The notes under the pieces: model-generated
Told to the model about the DNA's origin: nothing
Databases searched by the model: none
What the model saw: the letters and a program-made list of their open reading frames with translations, nothing else
In this document: positions 24,134-35,979 of the stretch, piece by piece
How positions within the stretch are numbered: the stretch's first letter is position 1
How the letters are laid out: every line of letters begins with the position of its first letter
Origin: Jackrogersella multiformis
Lineage: Eukaryota; Ascomycota; Sordariomycetes; Xylariales; Hypoxylaceae
DNA: 64,000 nt
Direction: 5' to 3'
Assembly (NCBI GenBank): GCA_902806575.1
Contig: CADCXD010000018.1
Location: forward strand, 1,612,001-1,676,000
Translations under genes and position numbers: made by a program

Positions 24134-24369
24134 ATAGCCGACACCGTACATAGCGGGGTTTCTTTAATGTAATAAACGGGATATTCTAATAAGACATGAT
24201 GATACTATTCTTGAACTAAAGCTTTTTAGGGCGATCTTCACTATGCTAATAATGTCACCTGGGCATTAAAATGAGCATTTTGTATTGCCTGGTAGGTATC
24301 TGGGAAGTCATGGGAGATTATGGACACCATCAAATATCAATAAAACGATATATTCAACATTTCCCTCCT

Positions 24370-25914
24370 TTACACATCAGCCATCAAAGCATATATCTGT
24401 TGTGCCGCTTTGGGGATTTTCGATTTGCTTTCGCCCCCTTTTTCGATGTCGATCATCTCCTTGCACCACTCGCAGATTGAGGTAGCCAATAGCTCTACCT
24501 CCTCTTCCGTATTCCCAGCGTGGAACATGAGTCTGATCCTGCTTTGACCCTTCGGGACTATAGGGTAGTCGATTGGGAATGCTGAGAGCTTTGATAGCTG
24601 CAGGTGAAAGACTAACCAGAAGTTGTAGCGCTGCCGTGTCCATACAGGGACAATGTGTGTCAGGAAATCCCGAGACTCCCAGTTTTCACTAATTGGAATC
24701 GAGAGGATACCCATGTCGTTGGCCTCATCCCAAATTTCGTTAGCTGTTATCGTTGTAAGAAAGTGTTTGACTAGATGCTGAATCTTCTCTTGAGACTAAT
24801 CGCGCGATGTTAGCTATATTGAGCATTCTAGTTCCAAAGGAGAAAACCCAGCTATAAACGAAGGCAAAATCAAAATTTACTCACCTCCTGCGTTGCACCA
24901 GACTTTAACAGATTATAGGCGGATCGAATTGCGGCTACCGAGGGGAATGAGGGTGCGGTGGTGTAAATGACAGACCGCGCAAAATTCAGCAGTGCTAATC
25001 TCACGGATTGGCTTCCAAGTATAACGGCTAAAATCTGCGACTCAGCATCATGGTCAAACGTAGCGATTGAATAGAATCTTACCTCCTGACGACGCCAGCG
25101 CCTTTCCGCATGTATGGAGCCGAATGGCGATCTCATCCTGAAGACCGAGCTCAGAAATAAGGCCGGCACCATTTGGACCTATTATCCCAGTCGCATGGGC
25201 TTCATCCACGATGAAAACGGCATTCTTTTTCGGGCAGAGCTCTTTAGCAATCTCGATAAGCTCCTCTATAGGGCAGACGTCTCCATCCATACTGTATAAA
25301 GATTCGACAGACACCAGTACTGAACGCGACCCGTCCCTGATTAGGGGCTGTGAGTCCACGACGGAGGCTAATGTATCCCTGAACGAATCGACATCGTTGT
25401 GGCGGAATGGCATTTTGCAGAGAGCCAAGCTATGGGACATCCCATCATGTGTGCTAGCGTGGACGAGTTCATCGTAGACAATTGCGTCTCCTGGCCTCGG
25501 GATAGCAGTATAGATGGCTCCATTAGCTTCGTATCCTGAGTTCATAATGAGACCAGTCTCTGCGCCATGAAAGTCGGCAATTTCCTGTTCGACTTCCTCG
25601 ATATAATCATAATTTCCGTCCATCAGACGTGAACCTCCGGCATACATGAGAAAGCCAGGATGACGGGCGAGCTCCTCTAAGAACTCAGTACGCAGCCGCC
25701 CTGACGATCCTAGAGATAGCAAGTCGTTAGAGCAGAAGTCGACTGCCTCTCCCGTCTTCCACGTGCTCTTGTTCCTCGTAGCCATAGCATGGTCAGCTCT
25801 TCGCACATCTAAAGCTTCCTCTAGATTTCGATTGAAAGCGGGGGCATCTTTCATTCGCGGGGCTTGGGGTCTTTGGGCCTTGATCCATGAAGCTAGGAAT
25901 TTTGGGGTAGACAT
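24370..25914 (-). CDS. PLP-dependent alpha-oxoamine synthase (acyl-releasing condensing enzyme of the cluster)
   Basis: Three exons, 25914-25083, 25027-24885 and 24795-24370, give 466 residues. The introns are 55 bp (GTAAGA..TTAG) and 89 bp (GTGAGT..TTAG). The start MSTPKFLASWI is the only suitable ATG, although the frame stays open 46 codons upstream through a hydrophobic stretch. It is a class-II aminotransferase-fold enzyme: the YAGGSRLMDGNYDYIEEVE region, a DELVHASTHDGMSHS substrate loop, DEAHATGIIGPNGAG (PLP Asp and His), and the PLP lysine in HTCGKALASSGA (Lys271). The family (8-amino-7-oxononanoate synthase, serine palmitoyltransferase, Fum8-like enzymes) condenses an amino acid with an acyl thioester and releases CO2. 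The lysine loop is closer to the AONS/BioF form than to the SPT form. Next to a PKS without a thioesterase, it most likely releases the polyketide chain as an aminoketone. The amino acid used is not predictable from sequence. Confidence 0.92.
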
Positions 25915-26296
25915 CTTGAGAGAATCAACAGATAGAACCAGTGTAGAGTTAACGAATGTGATTTCAACCCCTTGCAGCAGTTCCAGCCCTATGGAAAAGA
26001 ATAACGTCACGGGTAAATAAATCGAGGACTCGAGAACTCCAAATTTATTCAACCTTGACAGTTCAGAATAGACCCCGCTACAACCCGAATGTACCTAATG
26101 GTATCGACATATCTTGTCCGATTTGATCTTGGGTTACATTCGGGGACGGAACCCGGCCAGAATCACAACGGCCGTCAACACGATTGGCTCATGCTAACAT
26201 CCCACTTCTAGTCAGAACTTCGTGAATTTTAGGAATCCGGCTTACGATGCTTCCGATACCCCGGTATCACATTAGTTGAGTGGTCGAGACAACATC
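25915..26296. promoter_or_regulatory. divergent promoter of oxoamine synthase and KDSR-like SDR
   Basis: A 382-bp region between two head-to-head start codons, expected to drive both genes together. It holds one CGGATTCC site (26232-26239, reverse orientation) and several CGG/CCG triplets (ACCCGG and CCCCGG). A second site falls just inside the SDR gene, in its first intron. Confidence 0.6.
26232..26239 (-). promoter_or_regulatory. candidate cluster motif CGGATTCC
   Basis: Reads GGAATCCG on the plus strand, 58 bp upstream of the SDR ATG and about 318 bp upstream of the oxoamine synthase ATG. It is well placed for a shared activator. Confidence 0.5.
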
Positions 26297-27531
26297 ATGG
26301 GTGCCGCAAAAAGCCTACAAGGAAAGGTGAGAGACACCTGTGATCGGATTCCACAATGCCTGATAACGGCTATTAGACACAATTGTACTAATGTTGCGAA
26401 CAGACCGTTTTCGTTACGGGGGGCTCTGGAGGGTTGGGTAAGGCAATATCCAAAGAGTTAGCAGCAAGAGGTTCGAATTCTACCTAAGTAACGTATTTTC
26501 TAAGCTAAATAAGACAGGTGCTCACATTACGATATTTGCTCGCAGGCAAGGTCCTCTCGACGAGGCCAAGAAAGAAATAATTGCCGCCTGTTTAAGTGAG
26601 GACCAAGAAGTCAGCGCAGTATCACTGGATCTAGCCGACGCTTCTAAGGTATTACTCGCTATCTTAGCTCAAATAGGAGGAATATGAGATATCAGTAGCT
26701 GACCGAATTCGCAGGTTGATGAAGCGTTTAGAGCTCAGGCCCGGATTGCGGATATACTGTACTGCTCAGCCGGCGGAAATCATGCCGAGAATGGATTTCT
26801 TGCGGACATTGAAGCCAAGGATCTTGACAATTGCATGAAAAACAACTATTATTCATCTGCCTATGCTGCCAAGTCATTAATCGATATATGGACTGCGGAT
26901 GATAAGAAGGGACCCTCCCAGGGCACTCAATCGCGACTTCGCCAGATAATTTTCATTAACAGCGCTGCCGCGTTCCTCGGCTTACCAGGATCTATCGCCT
27001 ATACACGTATGCTTCTCTTTTTGATCTTTAGTCTATCTAGGATCGTAAAGCTAACCTAGTCCCATAACAGCTGCAAAAGCAGCCGTCCGTGCTTTAACAG
27101 ATACTCTAAGGATGGAAGTCCTCCGATACAATTGCCCGGCTTCTACCTACACTATCCACTGCGCGTTCCCAGCCGACTTCATATCTCCCGGATTCATTCT
27201 GGAGCAGAAGACGAAGACGCCGCTAACCAAGCGTATCCAAGGTGTGGACCTCCCGTTCGAAAAGCTCGAGGCCCAATTCCCATCTTCCGAGAAAGTTGCC
27301 TCGCTCGTAATCGCTGCGGTAGAGAGGGGCGACTTCATCATCTGCGAAGACTCATTCGCGGCTTCGGCTCTATTTACTAATATGACAGGACCGTCGCCTA
27401 AGAGAGGCCTCGGGATTGTGGACTCTATATTGGGTTTGTTGGTAGGATGGGTCGTCTGGCCGGTCTTAAGACGCAGGTGGGAGGCCATGTGCAGACAGGA
27501 CGGCGAGGAATCTAGGAAACAGGCGGAGTGA
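26297..27531 (+). CDS. 3-ketosphinganine-reductase-like short-chain dehydrogenase (KDSR/Tsc10 type)
   Basis: Five exons, 26297-26326, 26404-26470, 26518-26648, 26715-27006 and 27071-27531, give 326 residues. The four introns are 47-77 bp and every junction keeps the frame. The Rossmann glycine motif is TGGSGGLG. The second strand ends ITIFARR, where arginine favours NADPH. The catalytic set is Ser in INSAAAF and Tyr/Lys in YTPAK. A hydrophobic C-terminal segment (GIVDSILGLLVGWVVWPVL) followed by basic residues matches the membrane anchor of Tsc10/KDSR, which reduces 3-ketosphinganine at the ER. It is divergently transcribed from the oxoamine synthase, so the two steps, condensation and then ketone reduction, are genetically paired. 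Fum13 has the equivalent role in fumonisin synthesis. The assignment to reduction of the cluster aminoketone is an inference. Confidence 0.9.
26345..26352 (+). promoter_or_regulatory. candidate cluster motif CGGATTCC
   Basis: Lies in the first intron of the KDSR-like SDR, 48 bp after its start codon. It is the fourth copy of the motif in the cluster. Confidence 0.35.
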
Positions 27532-28232
27532 ATTATGTTGCACAGGATATACTACCTAGGTCATTCCATGACCATACCTACCTAGCCTATGTAGCTAATT
27601 GCTAAGTGTATTCTTACTTGGCGAATTACTTGACTTAATAGCCCACTGTAAAAACCCGGCAGTGATGTTATGAATTAAGGATTTAGGGGCACTAGTTCCT
27701 GTTGGAGAGATGACTTTGTTCCTTGGCTATACCTATCTAGGTACATACCTTAGGTAGGTATCTATCTAAAACCTATCAGTTTATATCCGAGGTACCTTTT
27801 ATTAAATGTGTTTACGACGAAGAGCTCAAGTATCTGTAAATAAGAGATTTCGACGACCTCATGTTTAATTTCTGTAATCTTATAAGCTAACATAGGTATG
27901 GATGTCGTTTTGGTACCTATGCAAATGGCTAGCTGTCTAATGCAATATGGAGCTATATACAGTATTACAATAAATGCATAATATTGCTATAACCCTAGTC
28001 ACTGTTATTGCATCGGCAACGGAATCCGTGTCCATGGGAAATTACTCCTTTTCAAGTAGAGGTTGCTCATAGGGATCAATGGCTCTGATTAATGCATGTT
28101 ATAATTCTAGCAGATACCAGGATTCTAGATCTTAAAGATCCAATGATTTATCTACCTCGCCCTTAGGCTTACAGTCAAGAATATTTCCTGTATATTTCTA
28201 TACATCTCTTGTAGATTAGGCGGCCAGAGACT
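27532..28232. promoter_or_regulatory. PKS promoter region
   Basis: About 700 bp between the SDR stop and the PKS start, both on the plus strand. It contains TACCTAGG-type repeats at about 27551, 27577 and 27730 and an AT-rich section near 27950-27990. A CGGATTCC site (reverse) lies at 28021-28028, about 205 bp before the PKS ATG. Confidence 0.5.
28021..28028 (-). promoter_or_regulatory. candidate cluster motif CGGATTCC
   Basis: Reads GGAATCCG on the plus strand, 205 bp upstream of the PKS ATG, and is preceded by CGGCAAC. It is the fifth copy in cluster non-coding DNA and in the best position to control the PKS. Confidence 0.5.
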
Positions 28233-31200
28233 ATGCTTCTTCAAAGCACGACGATTTTAAATGGCGCAAGTGTCAACGGGCATATCGCATCCAATGAGGT
28301 AAAACTCAATGGCAAAGCCAAGGCCAACGGGATGGCTGTCAATGGAAGCGAAGATGTCAAGTATTCTTCCAATGGTGTAATAACCAATGGAGATTCTAAA
28401 AACGGATGGTTAAAGAATGGCCAACACGCAAATCATCATAATGCTGCCGACATGCCTATTAACGGCGCAGCCAGCAGTGGTGCTATGCCCATTGCAATAT
28501 GTGGCATGGCTCTTCGTCTCCCTGGGGGATTAACAACGCCGCAGGAGCTATGGGATTTCATACTCGCTAAGGGCGATGCACGTTGCCGGGTCCCCGAGTC
28601 TCGATATAACCTATCCGCCTTCTACTCCCCTACTGGAAAGCCGGGGACAGTCTCAACAGAATATGGATACTACCTCGACGACAGCGTGGACTTGGGAGCT
28701 TTAGATACATCATTCTTCACCATGCCGCGAACGGAAGTAGAACGCGCAGATCCACAGCAACGGTTACTCTTGGAAGTCGCGAGGGAATGTTTCGAGGACG
28801 CCGGCGTTGCTAACTGGAAAGGGAAGACAATAGGTTGCTATATAGGGAACTTTGGAGAAGACTGGCTTGAGATGTTTGCCAAGGAGTCCCAGCAATGGGG
28901 TATGCATCGAGTAGTCGGTACTGGAGATTTCGTACTTTCGAACAGACTCTCATATGAAATGGATCTTCGTGGGCCGAGGTATGTCAACACGGCGTTACTC
29001 ATCCCAAAATTCTAATTTTCTTTTAGTATGACTATTCGTACGGGATGTTCGGCTGCACTTGTTGGCTTGAACGAAGCCTGCATGGCTATTTCTAGAGGCG
29101 ACTGCGAAGCTGCACTTATTGGGGGCGTCAACCTCATATTGGGACCAAGCATGACCTCCGCTTTAACAGAACAAGGGATTATTTCCAAAGATGGTTCGTG
29201 TAAGACCTTCTCAGCTGAAGCTAATGGATATGCTCGCGGCGAAGCAGTCACGGCTATTTATGTTAAGCCGTTGAGTGACGCTATTAGAGACGGCAACCCG
29301 GTCCGAGCAGTTATAAGGGCTACTTCGCATAACGTTGATGGAAAAACACCTGGAATGTCACAACCCAGTACTGATGCACAAGAGACACTAATGCGAAGAG
29401 CATATAAAGTTGCTGGGATAACGGACTTTTCAAAGACGGCTATGGTGGAATGCCACGGCACGGGCACGCCAACCGGCGATCCTATCGAGGCCAATGCTGT
29501 TGCTCGAATATTCGGAGAATCAGGGGTTTACATCGGATCATCTAAGCCAAATCTAGGACATTCAGAAGGCGCATCAGGGCTTGTATCAATAATGAAAATG
29601 GTACTAGCCCTGGAAAATCGCATCATACCACCCAATATCCGATTCACGACCCCCAATCCGAAGATTCCATTCAAAGAGGCGAAGCTCACAGTTCCTCTGG
29701 AACCTACTCCCTGGCCAGTCTCTCGGCTCGAGCGTGTGAGCGTTAATTCTTTCGGTGTAGGTGGCGCAAATGCTCATGTGATTCTGGATTCTGCTGCTTC
29801 CTTCAAGGCGTCCACTATAGCACAGAATACGCCTACTATACCACAGTTGCTATTGTATTCGGCAAACACTTCAAAATCACTAATAAAGATTATCGAGAAT
29901 TATAAGGACTGGACAGAAAAACGCCCAGAGAAGGTCGCAGACTTAGCCTACACTTTGGCTCTCCGAAGAGAGCATCTACCGCACCGAACATTTGCTATCG
30001 TTAACAATGGCGTGGTTGAAAGCGCTGCACCACCTACTAAAGCGACTCTGAAGCCTAACGTCGTGATGGTTTTCACTGGCCAGGGTGCCCAATGGCCACT
30101 TATGGGCAAGGAATTACTGCAATCCAATGAAACATTCAGGTCCACCATAAAATCGCTAGATAAACACTTGAGGGACATAATAGGGGTCACGCAACCATAT
30201 TCTATTGAAGAAGAGCTTCTTAAGCCGGCTAGAAAAAGTCGGTTAAATACAGCAGAGCTTTCCCAGCCACTTTGCACCGCTGTCCAAATTGCACTTGTCG
30301 ATACCTTTAAGGCCTACGGAATCACGCCAGCTGCTGTCGTTGGCCACTCAAGTGGCGAGATCGCGGGAGCATACGCCGCTGGGGCCCTTACAGCTGCGGA
30401 AGCAATCATCGCCGCTCACCACCGTGGTGCCATAACGGCCAAGCAAAAGAGATCAGGATCAATGGCAGCCATAGGGATGAGCTGGCAAGATACCGAGAAA
30501 CATCTCATTCCCAATGTCACTGTTGCCTGTGACAACTCACCCAAAAGTGTCACGATCTCGGGTGACACGAAAGAGGTTAAGGCTGTAGTCGCAGCTATCA
30601 AAAAGTCGAATAGAGACGTATTGGCTAGGTTGCTACAAATTGATAAAGCATACCATTCCTACCATATGGCTGAGATTGGGGAAGATTACCTCTCACTGAT
30701 CGGGCAACAAATGACTGGAAATGAACCTACAGTCCCTTTCTTCTCCAGTGTAACAGGTAAACTGTTGAACGGAGAACGAAATCTCGGATCTGAATATTGG
30801 CGGAAAAACCTAGAGTCTCCAGTTCGATTTAGGGAGGCTGTTACTAGCCTATTGAAACACGAGGTTGGACGAACCGCTGTTTTTCTCGAAGTTGGACCAC
30901 ATTCCGCTCTCGCAGGCCCCTTAAGGCAAATATGTACCGAGGTTTCATCACCTGCTCCTTACGTTGCGGCGATGGCGCGAAATCAGAATTGCATATCCTC
31001 GCTTCTTACCGCTGTTGGGAAACTTCATTCACAGAATGTCCCGATTGATCTCAAGGCGGTATTTCCAGATGGTTCGTGTCTCCCAGACCTCCCTCGATAC
31101 CCATGGAATCACGAAGAAAGTTACTGGTATGAACCTCGAGTATGCAGAGACTGGCGTCTGCGAAAGCATCAATACCATGATTTATTGGGAGCCCGTTCCC

Positions 31201-34200
31201 CTGAGAGTACCGATATCGAACCTGCTTGGCGCAACTTGTTTCATCTTGCCAACGCACCATGGATCCGCGATCACAAAGTTGGAGAAGATGTGGTGTTCCC
31301 GTTTGCTGGTTACATTGCTATAGCTGGAGAGGCTGTGAGGCAAATCAGTGAAATAAACGAGGGATTCAGAATTCGAAATATCCTTGTCAGCATGGCACTA
31401 GTTCTAGGCGAAGGAAGGCCTACGGAGATGATGACTACGTTCCGCCCACATCGGTTAACTACTTCACTAAACAGTTCGTGGTGGGAATTCACTGTCTCTT
31501 CTTTCAATGGCCATGTGTGGACCAAACATTGCGCAGGCGAAGTGACGGCGCTATCGTCAAGCCTCGGACCGGCGCCGACGGTTGAAAATCTTCCCCGAAT
31601 AGTGAACGCACGGAAGTGGTACGAAACTATGCGAAAGTCCGGCTTGGATCTTGGGACGTGTTTTCAATCGCTTGATACCATAGAGACTTCAACCAACTCT
31701 GAGAATCGTGCAGTTGGAAGAATAATCAATGGTAGACAAGGAGATGAGGCCAATTATCATATTCATCCTGTGGTCATCGATGGGACTTTACAGATACTGA
31801 GCGCTGCGGTTGTGAATGGCTACGCACGCAAAGTCAAGAATTGGTTGCCAACTGGCATTGAAAAACTCAGCATCGTTCGATGTGCCTCTGATATGGTCAC
31901 GAATGTCTCGGCAAAGGCGACAAGCAACCATTCAATAATCGGCGGCGGACACTGTACATCTGGAGGCCTCATAGTTCTCGAAGCTTCGGGCATTCGCATG
32001 TCTCCTGCTGATGGCGCTCTTTCGAGCGATGTGGCCAACACCCATGCCGCAGCACGGTATGAATGGCATTCTGACATAGACTTCTTAGATGTCAAGAATC
32101 TAATTCGACAGCCGGTTGACCGCACACCTCATACAATCCTTTTAGAGGAGCTTGGCCAGCTTTGCGTGTTGTCTTCACAACGAGTGCTCTCTAAACTAGA
32201 GACGAACTTGAGCCACATGCAGAAATACGTAGCATGGATAGCTTCACAGACTCAGACAGAAGAGTATATTCGACTAGATGACGAATCTTTACATGCGCGG
32301 ATCGAGCAACTTGTAAGTCGCCTCTCCGAAACTCCAGCAGCCTGTGCCGCCGCCGCCCTCCACCAAATATCGATGAAACCCGAACTCCTGATGTCGGGCC
32401 AGACATTATCAGACATCATATCAAGTGAGGAGCTCGCCACACTTTACGGATTTATCGACCAGTCTGATATATCCAAGTTCATTCAATATTTGGGCCACTT
32501 GAAGCCAAATCTACAGATACTAGAGGTTGGGACTGGAAGGGGCTCGTCGGTAACCAATGTTCTTAAGAACCTTACCATATCTGACGGGCAAATACTTTGC
32601 TCTAAGTACACCTTCACATCAACTGGATTTATTTCTGGGAAGGACCAACAGAAGCCTTTCCCCAATATGGAGTACGCGACCTTAGACGTTAGCAAAGATC
32701 TGGAAGAGCAAGATTTCGAAGGCCGCCAATATGATCTAATCATCGCATCTAACGCCATACACATAACCAAGAACATCCAAGGGAGTCTGAAGAATATCAA
32801 GAAACTTCTTCGTGCGGATGGCCGGCTACTACTTCAAGAGTTATGCCCATCTTCGAAGTGGATCAACTACATATTTGGCGTCTTGCCTAGCTGGTGGCAC
32901 GGCAGTGCCGATGGTAGACCTAATGAGCCTTATTTCGATAGGAAAAAATGGGAGGACGAATTTTTAACTGCAGGATTTGACAGAATTGACCGATCAGTCT
33001 TGGATTCTGATGAACCACATCAATTGACGACCACTATTGTTGCAAGACCTTCTAAGGCGATGCAGGCTACGCTCAAACGAGTGACCGTCCTATGCGGAGA
33101 AGATGAGAGCGGCACCAGTCAAGTTGTCAGCCAACTTGAGAAAGTCGGATATGAGATTACCAAGTGTAGGATAGACGACTCTCCAACACCTGGGCAAGAT
33201 GTGATTTCGCTTCTCGATACATCCGGGCCATATTTTGAGGGGATGGACTCTACTCGTTACGAGTCTTTTAGAAAATTCCTCCGCAACCTTCACGACGCCG
33301 GGATCTTGTGGATCACACCTCTTTGCCAACTTGGCTGCGAAGATCCTAGATATGCTCAAGTCCTTGGGCTTGCGAGGACGATGCGCTCAGAAATGTTGGT
33401 TGATTTTGCGACGTGTGAAGTTGACGATTTCGGCTCGACGGCAAACCAGGTGGTTGAAGTATTTTCTAAATTCCAGAGACGGGAAGGTGATGATGTCCTT
33501 AAGCCGGACTTCGAATATGCGATCCGTGGTGGCACAATCCAGGTAGGGAGGCTGTACCCATTTACATTGAAGGATGAGCTCTTGATCTCTGAGCCAAATG
33601 ATAAAGCCGTCCTTGACGTCGGCACGCCCGGACGTCTTAACACGCTTCACTGGATCCGACAACCACTTGAAGATATTCTCGATAATGAAGTGGAACTTGA
33701 AGTACATTCAGCCGGTTTAAATTTCAGGGTAAGGTCATTTACTGTGAGCTATGATCTGGATACTGATAATCATCTCTCAGGACATCCTAGTCGGTTTGGG
33801 CATAGTCGAACTTCCTAAGCGTCAATTCGGTCTCGAGGCTGCTGGTATTGTCACCCGTATAGGTGCTGATGTCAAGAACGTCAGTGTTGGGGACCGTGTC
33901 TGCTGCTTGAAGAAACACGCGTATTCCACTTACCTTGTGACTCCAGATATTTTCTGTACGAAGATCCCGGATCGCCTGAGTTTCGACGAAGCCGCATCAA
34001 TGCTCATGCCTTATGTTACCTCAATTTACTCCTTAGTGAATGTTGGACGCCTTGAAAAGGGGCAGGTAAGTAATACCAGTCTCTAATTGGTTTACCTGCT
34101 GACAACCAGTAGACTGTTCTGATACATAGTGCTTGCGGCGGAGTCGGGCTAGCAGCCATCCAAATATCTCAGATGGTAGGGGCAGATGTCTACGCGACTG

Positions 34201-35979
34201 TCGGGAATGAAGAGAAAGTTCAATTCCTGATGGATAAATATCATATCCCAAGAAACAGGATATTCAATTCTCGAAATGACTCGTTCGTAGAGGGAATCAT
34301 GCGCGAAACGAAGGGCGAAGGTGTGAATCTGGTTCTTAACTCCCTCTCCGGCGAACTTCTTCATGCTACTTGGACTTGTGTCGCAGAGTTCGGCGCGATG
34401 GTCGAGATTGGAAAGAGAGACCTTATTGGCAATGGGAAACTCGACATGAACGTATTTTTAGCTAATCGCAGTTACTGTTGCGTCGATATCGACCAGCTAT
34501 GGAAGAAACCGGTTCTGATGAGGAGGTAAGTTCTTACAATAAGATCGTGTAGTTTCATATTGGATTTGCTAGACTAACGATATATATAGTTTGATTCTAT
34601 CTACCTTGGAGTTCTACGAAAAGGGTCTTACGACATCTATCACGCCCCTGAAGATTTTCCCGGCCGTCGAAGCTGCGGATGCGTTCCGATACATGCAAAA
34701 GGGTCAACATATTGGCAGAATCGGCATCTCTCTGCGAACTTCTTTGGAGGATCGCGAAATTCACTTTGAAACCAGGAAGAGAACCCGTCCTATACGTTTC
34801 AATGATTCTGCATCCTACCTTTTGGTCGGTGGACTCGGAGGTCTTGGTCGTGCGATCTCGGCCTGGATGGTCGATCACGGTGCCCGTGAACTAATATTTC
34901 TCTCGCGAAGCGCTGGTTCAGGGTCACACGATGAGATCTTCGTCAATGAGCTCAAAAGCATGGATTGCGATGTCAAACTTGTGAAGGGAGACGTCACAAG
35001 CGTTGATGATGTCGCTAGGGCAGTTTCATCAGCGACACACCCCCTGAAAGGAATTATTCAGATGTCGATGGTTCTTCGTGACCAAAACTTTGAGGCTATG
35101 ACTATCGATGAATGGAATGCGGCTGTGGCGCCCAAGGTCCAGGGAACCTGGAATCTTCATAAAACTACGGCGACCGCGGTGACCGAACTGGACTTTTTCG
35201 TCCTGTTCAGCTCTCTCTCTGGTATAATTGGACAACCGGGTCAAGCAAACTACGCTAGTGCAAATACATTCTTGGATGCTTTCGCACAATATCGCAACGG
35301 TTTAGGGCTTGCAGCCTCCGTGGTGGATATCGGGGCGGTAGAAGAAATCGGCTTCATATCATCACAACAAGGGTTAATGAACAAGATGAAATCAAGTGGG
35401 TTCAAGGGAGTCACAGAGCAAGAACTCCTCGATGCAATGGAACTGGCTATGACTTCCCGGACATCCAATAAAGCTGGATTGGGTAATTCTCGCTTTGTTG
35501 ATAGCAACACGTTCGTCCTCGGACTTGGCTCGACGATCCCGCTCAGCAGCCCGGCCAATCGAGCTGTATGGAGAAAGGACCGTCGCATGGCTGTGTATCA
35601 CAACTCATCAAGCAGCAGCGCAGATACTGTCACCTCCAACGAGACTCTGAAGACATTCTTGGCCAGTGCTAAGGCCGACCCATCTCTACTAAAGGCAGCA
35701 GAATCTTCCAAGGTACTTGCTCTCGAAATCGGAAAGAAGCTATTCGATTTACTACTAAAGCCGCAGGAGGACTTAAACACGACCTGGCCGTTAGTAGACC
35801 TCGGCCTCGACTCACTGGTGGCGCTCGAGCTGCGCGCCTGGTGGAAACAGGTTTTCTCCTTTGATATCAGTGTGCTTGAGATGCTGGGCATGGGTTCTCT
35901 CGATGCGCTTGGGCAGCACGCGGCGGAAGGCTTGCTAAGGGTCTTGGCCGAAAATGGTGAGCAGAAGGGATCCGAATAA
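28233..35979 (+). CDS. highly reducing type I polyketide synthase (KS-AT-DH-cMT-ER-KR-ACP, no thioesterase)
   Basis: Five exons, 28233-28978, 29027-33728, 33781-34065, 34113-34525 and 34590-35979, give 2511 residues. The introns are 47-64 bp. The N terminus (1-85) is a linker with ten Asn-Gly pairs. KS: active Cys256 in RTGCSAALVG, with His residues in CHGTGTPTGDP and NLGHSEGASG. AT (from about 594): GHSSGEIAGAYAAG, Ser near 690. DH (from about 960): HKVGEDVVFP and an Asp in VVIDGTLQ. C-methyltransferase (near 1410): LEVGTGRGSS, so SAM binding looks intact. ER (from about 1770): NADPH motif HSACGGVGLAAIQ. KR (from about 2120): GGLGGLGRA, with Ser/Tyr in FSSLSG and QANYASA. ACP: phosphopantetheine Ser near 2457 in LGLDSLVALEL. 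The protein ends 54 residues later with no TE or reductase domain. All reducing domains keep their motifs, so a reduced, possibly methyl-branched chain is expected. Release is presumably by the oxoamine synthase. Confidence 0.96.

Larger units (their letters stand above)
23489..24369. other. intergenic region upstream of P450 gene
   Basis: About 880 bp between the P450 start and the 3' end of the oxoamine synthase, both on the minus strand. It contains two copies of CGGATTCCAT and a tandem 10-bp repeat at 23951-23970. No gene is supported. Confidence 0.55.

Noticed and set aside
26467..26490. GGTTCGAATTC, resembling a tRNA T-loop
   Set aside because: No acceptor stem or anticodon arm around it, and it lies at the donor site of an intron in the SDR gene.
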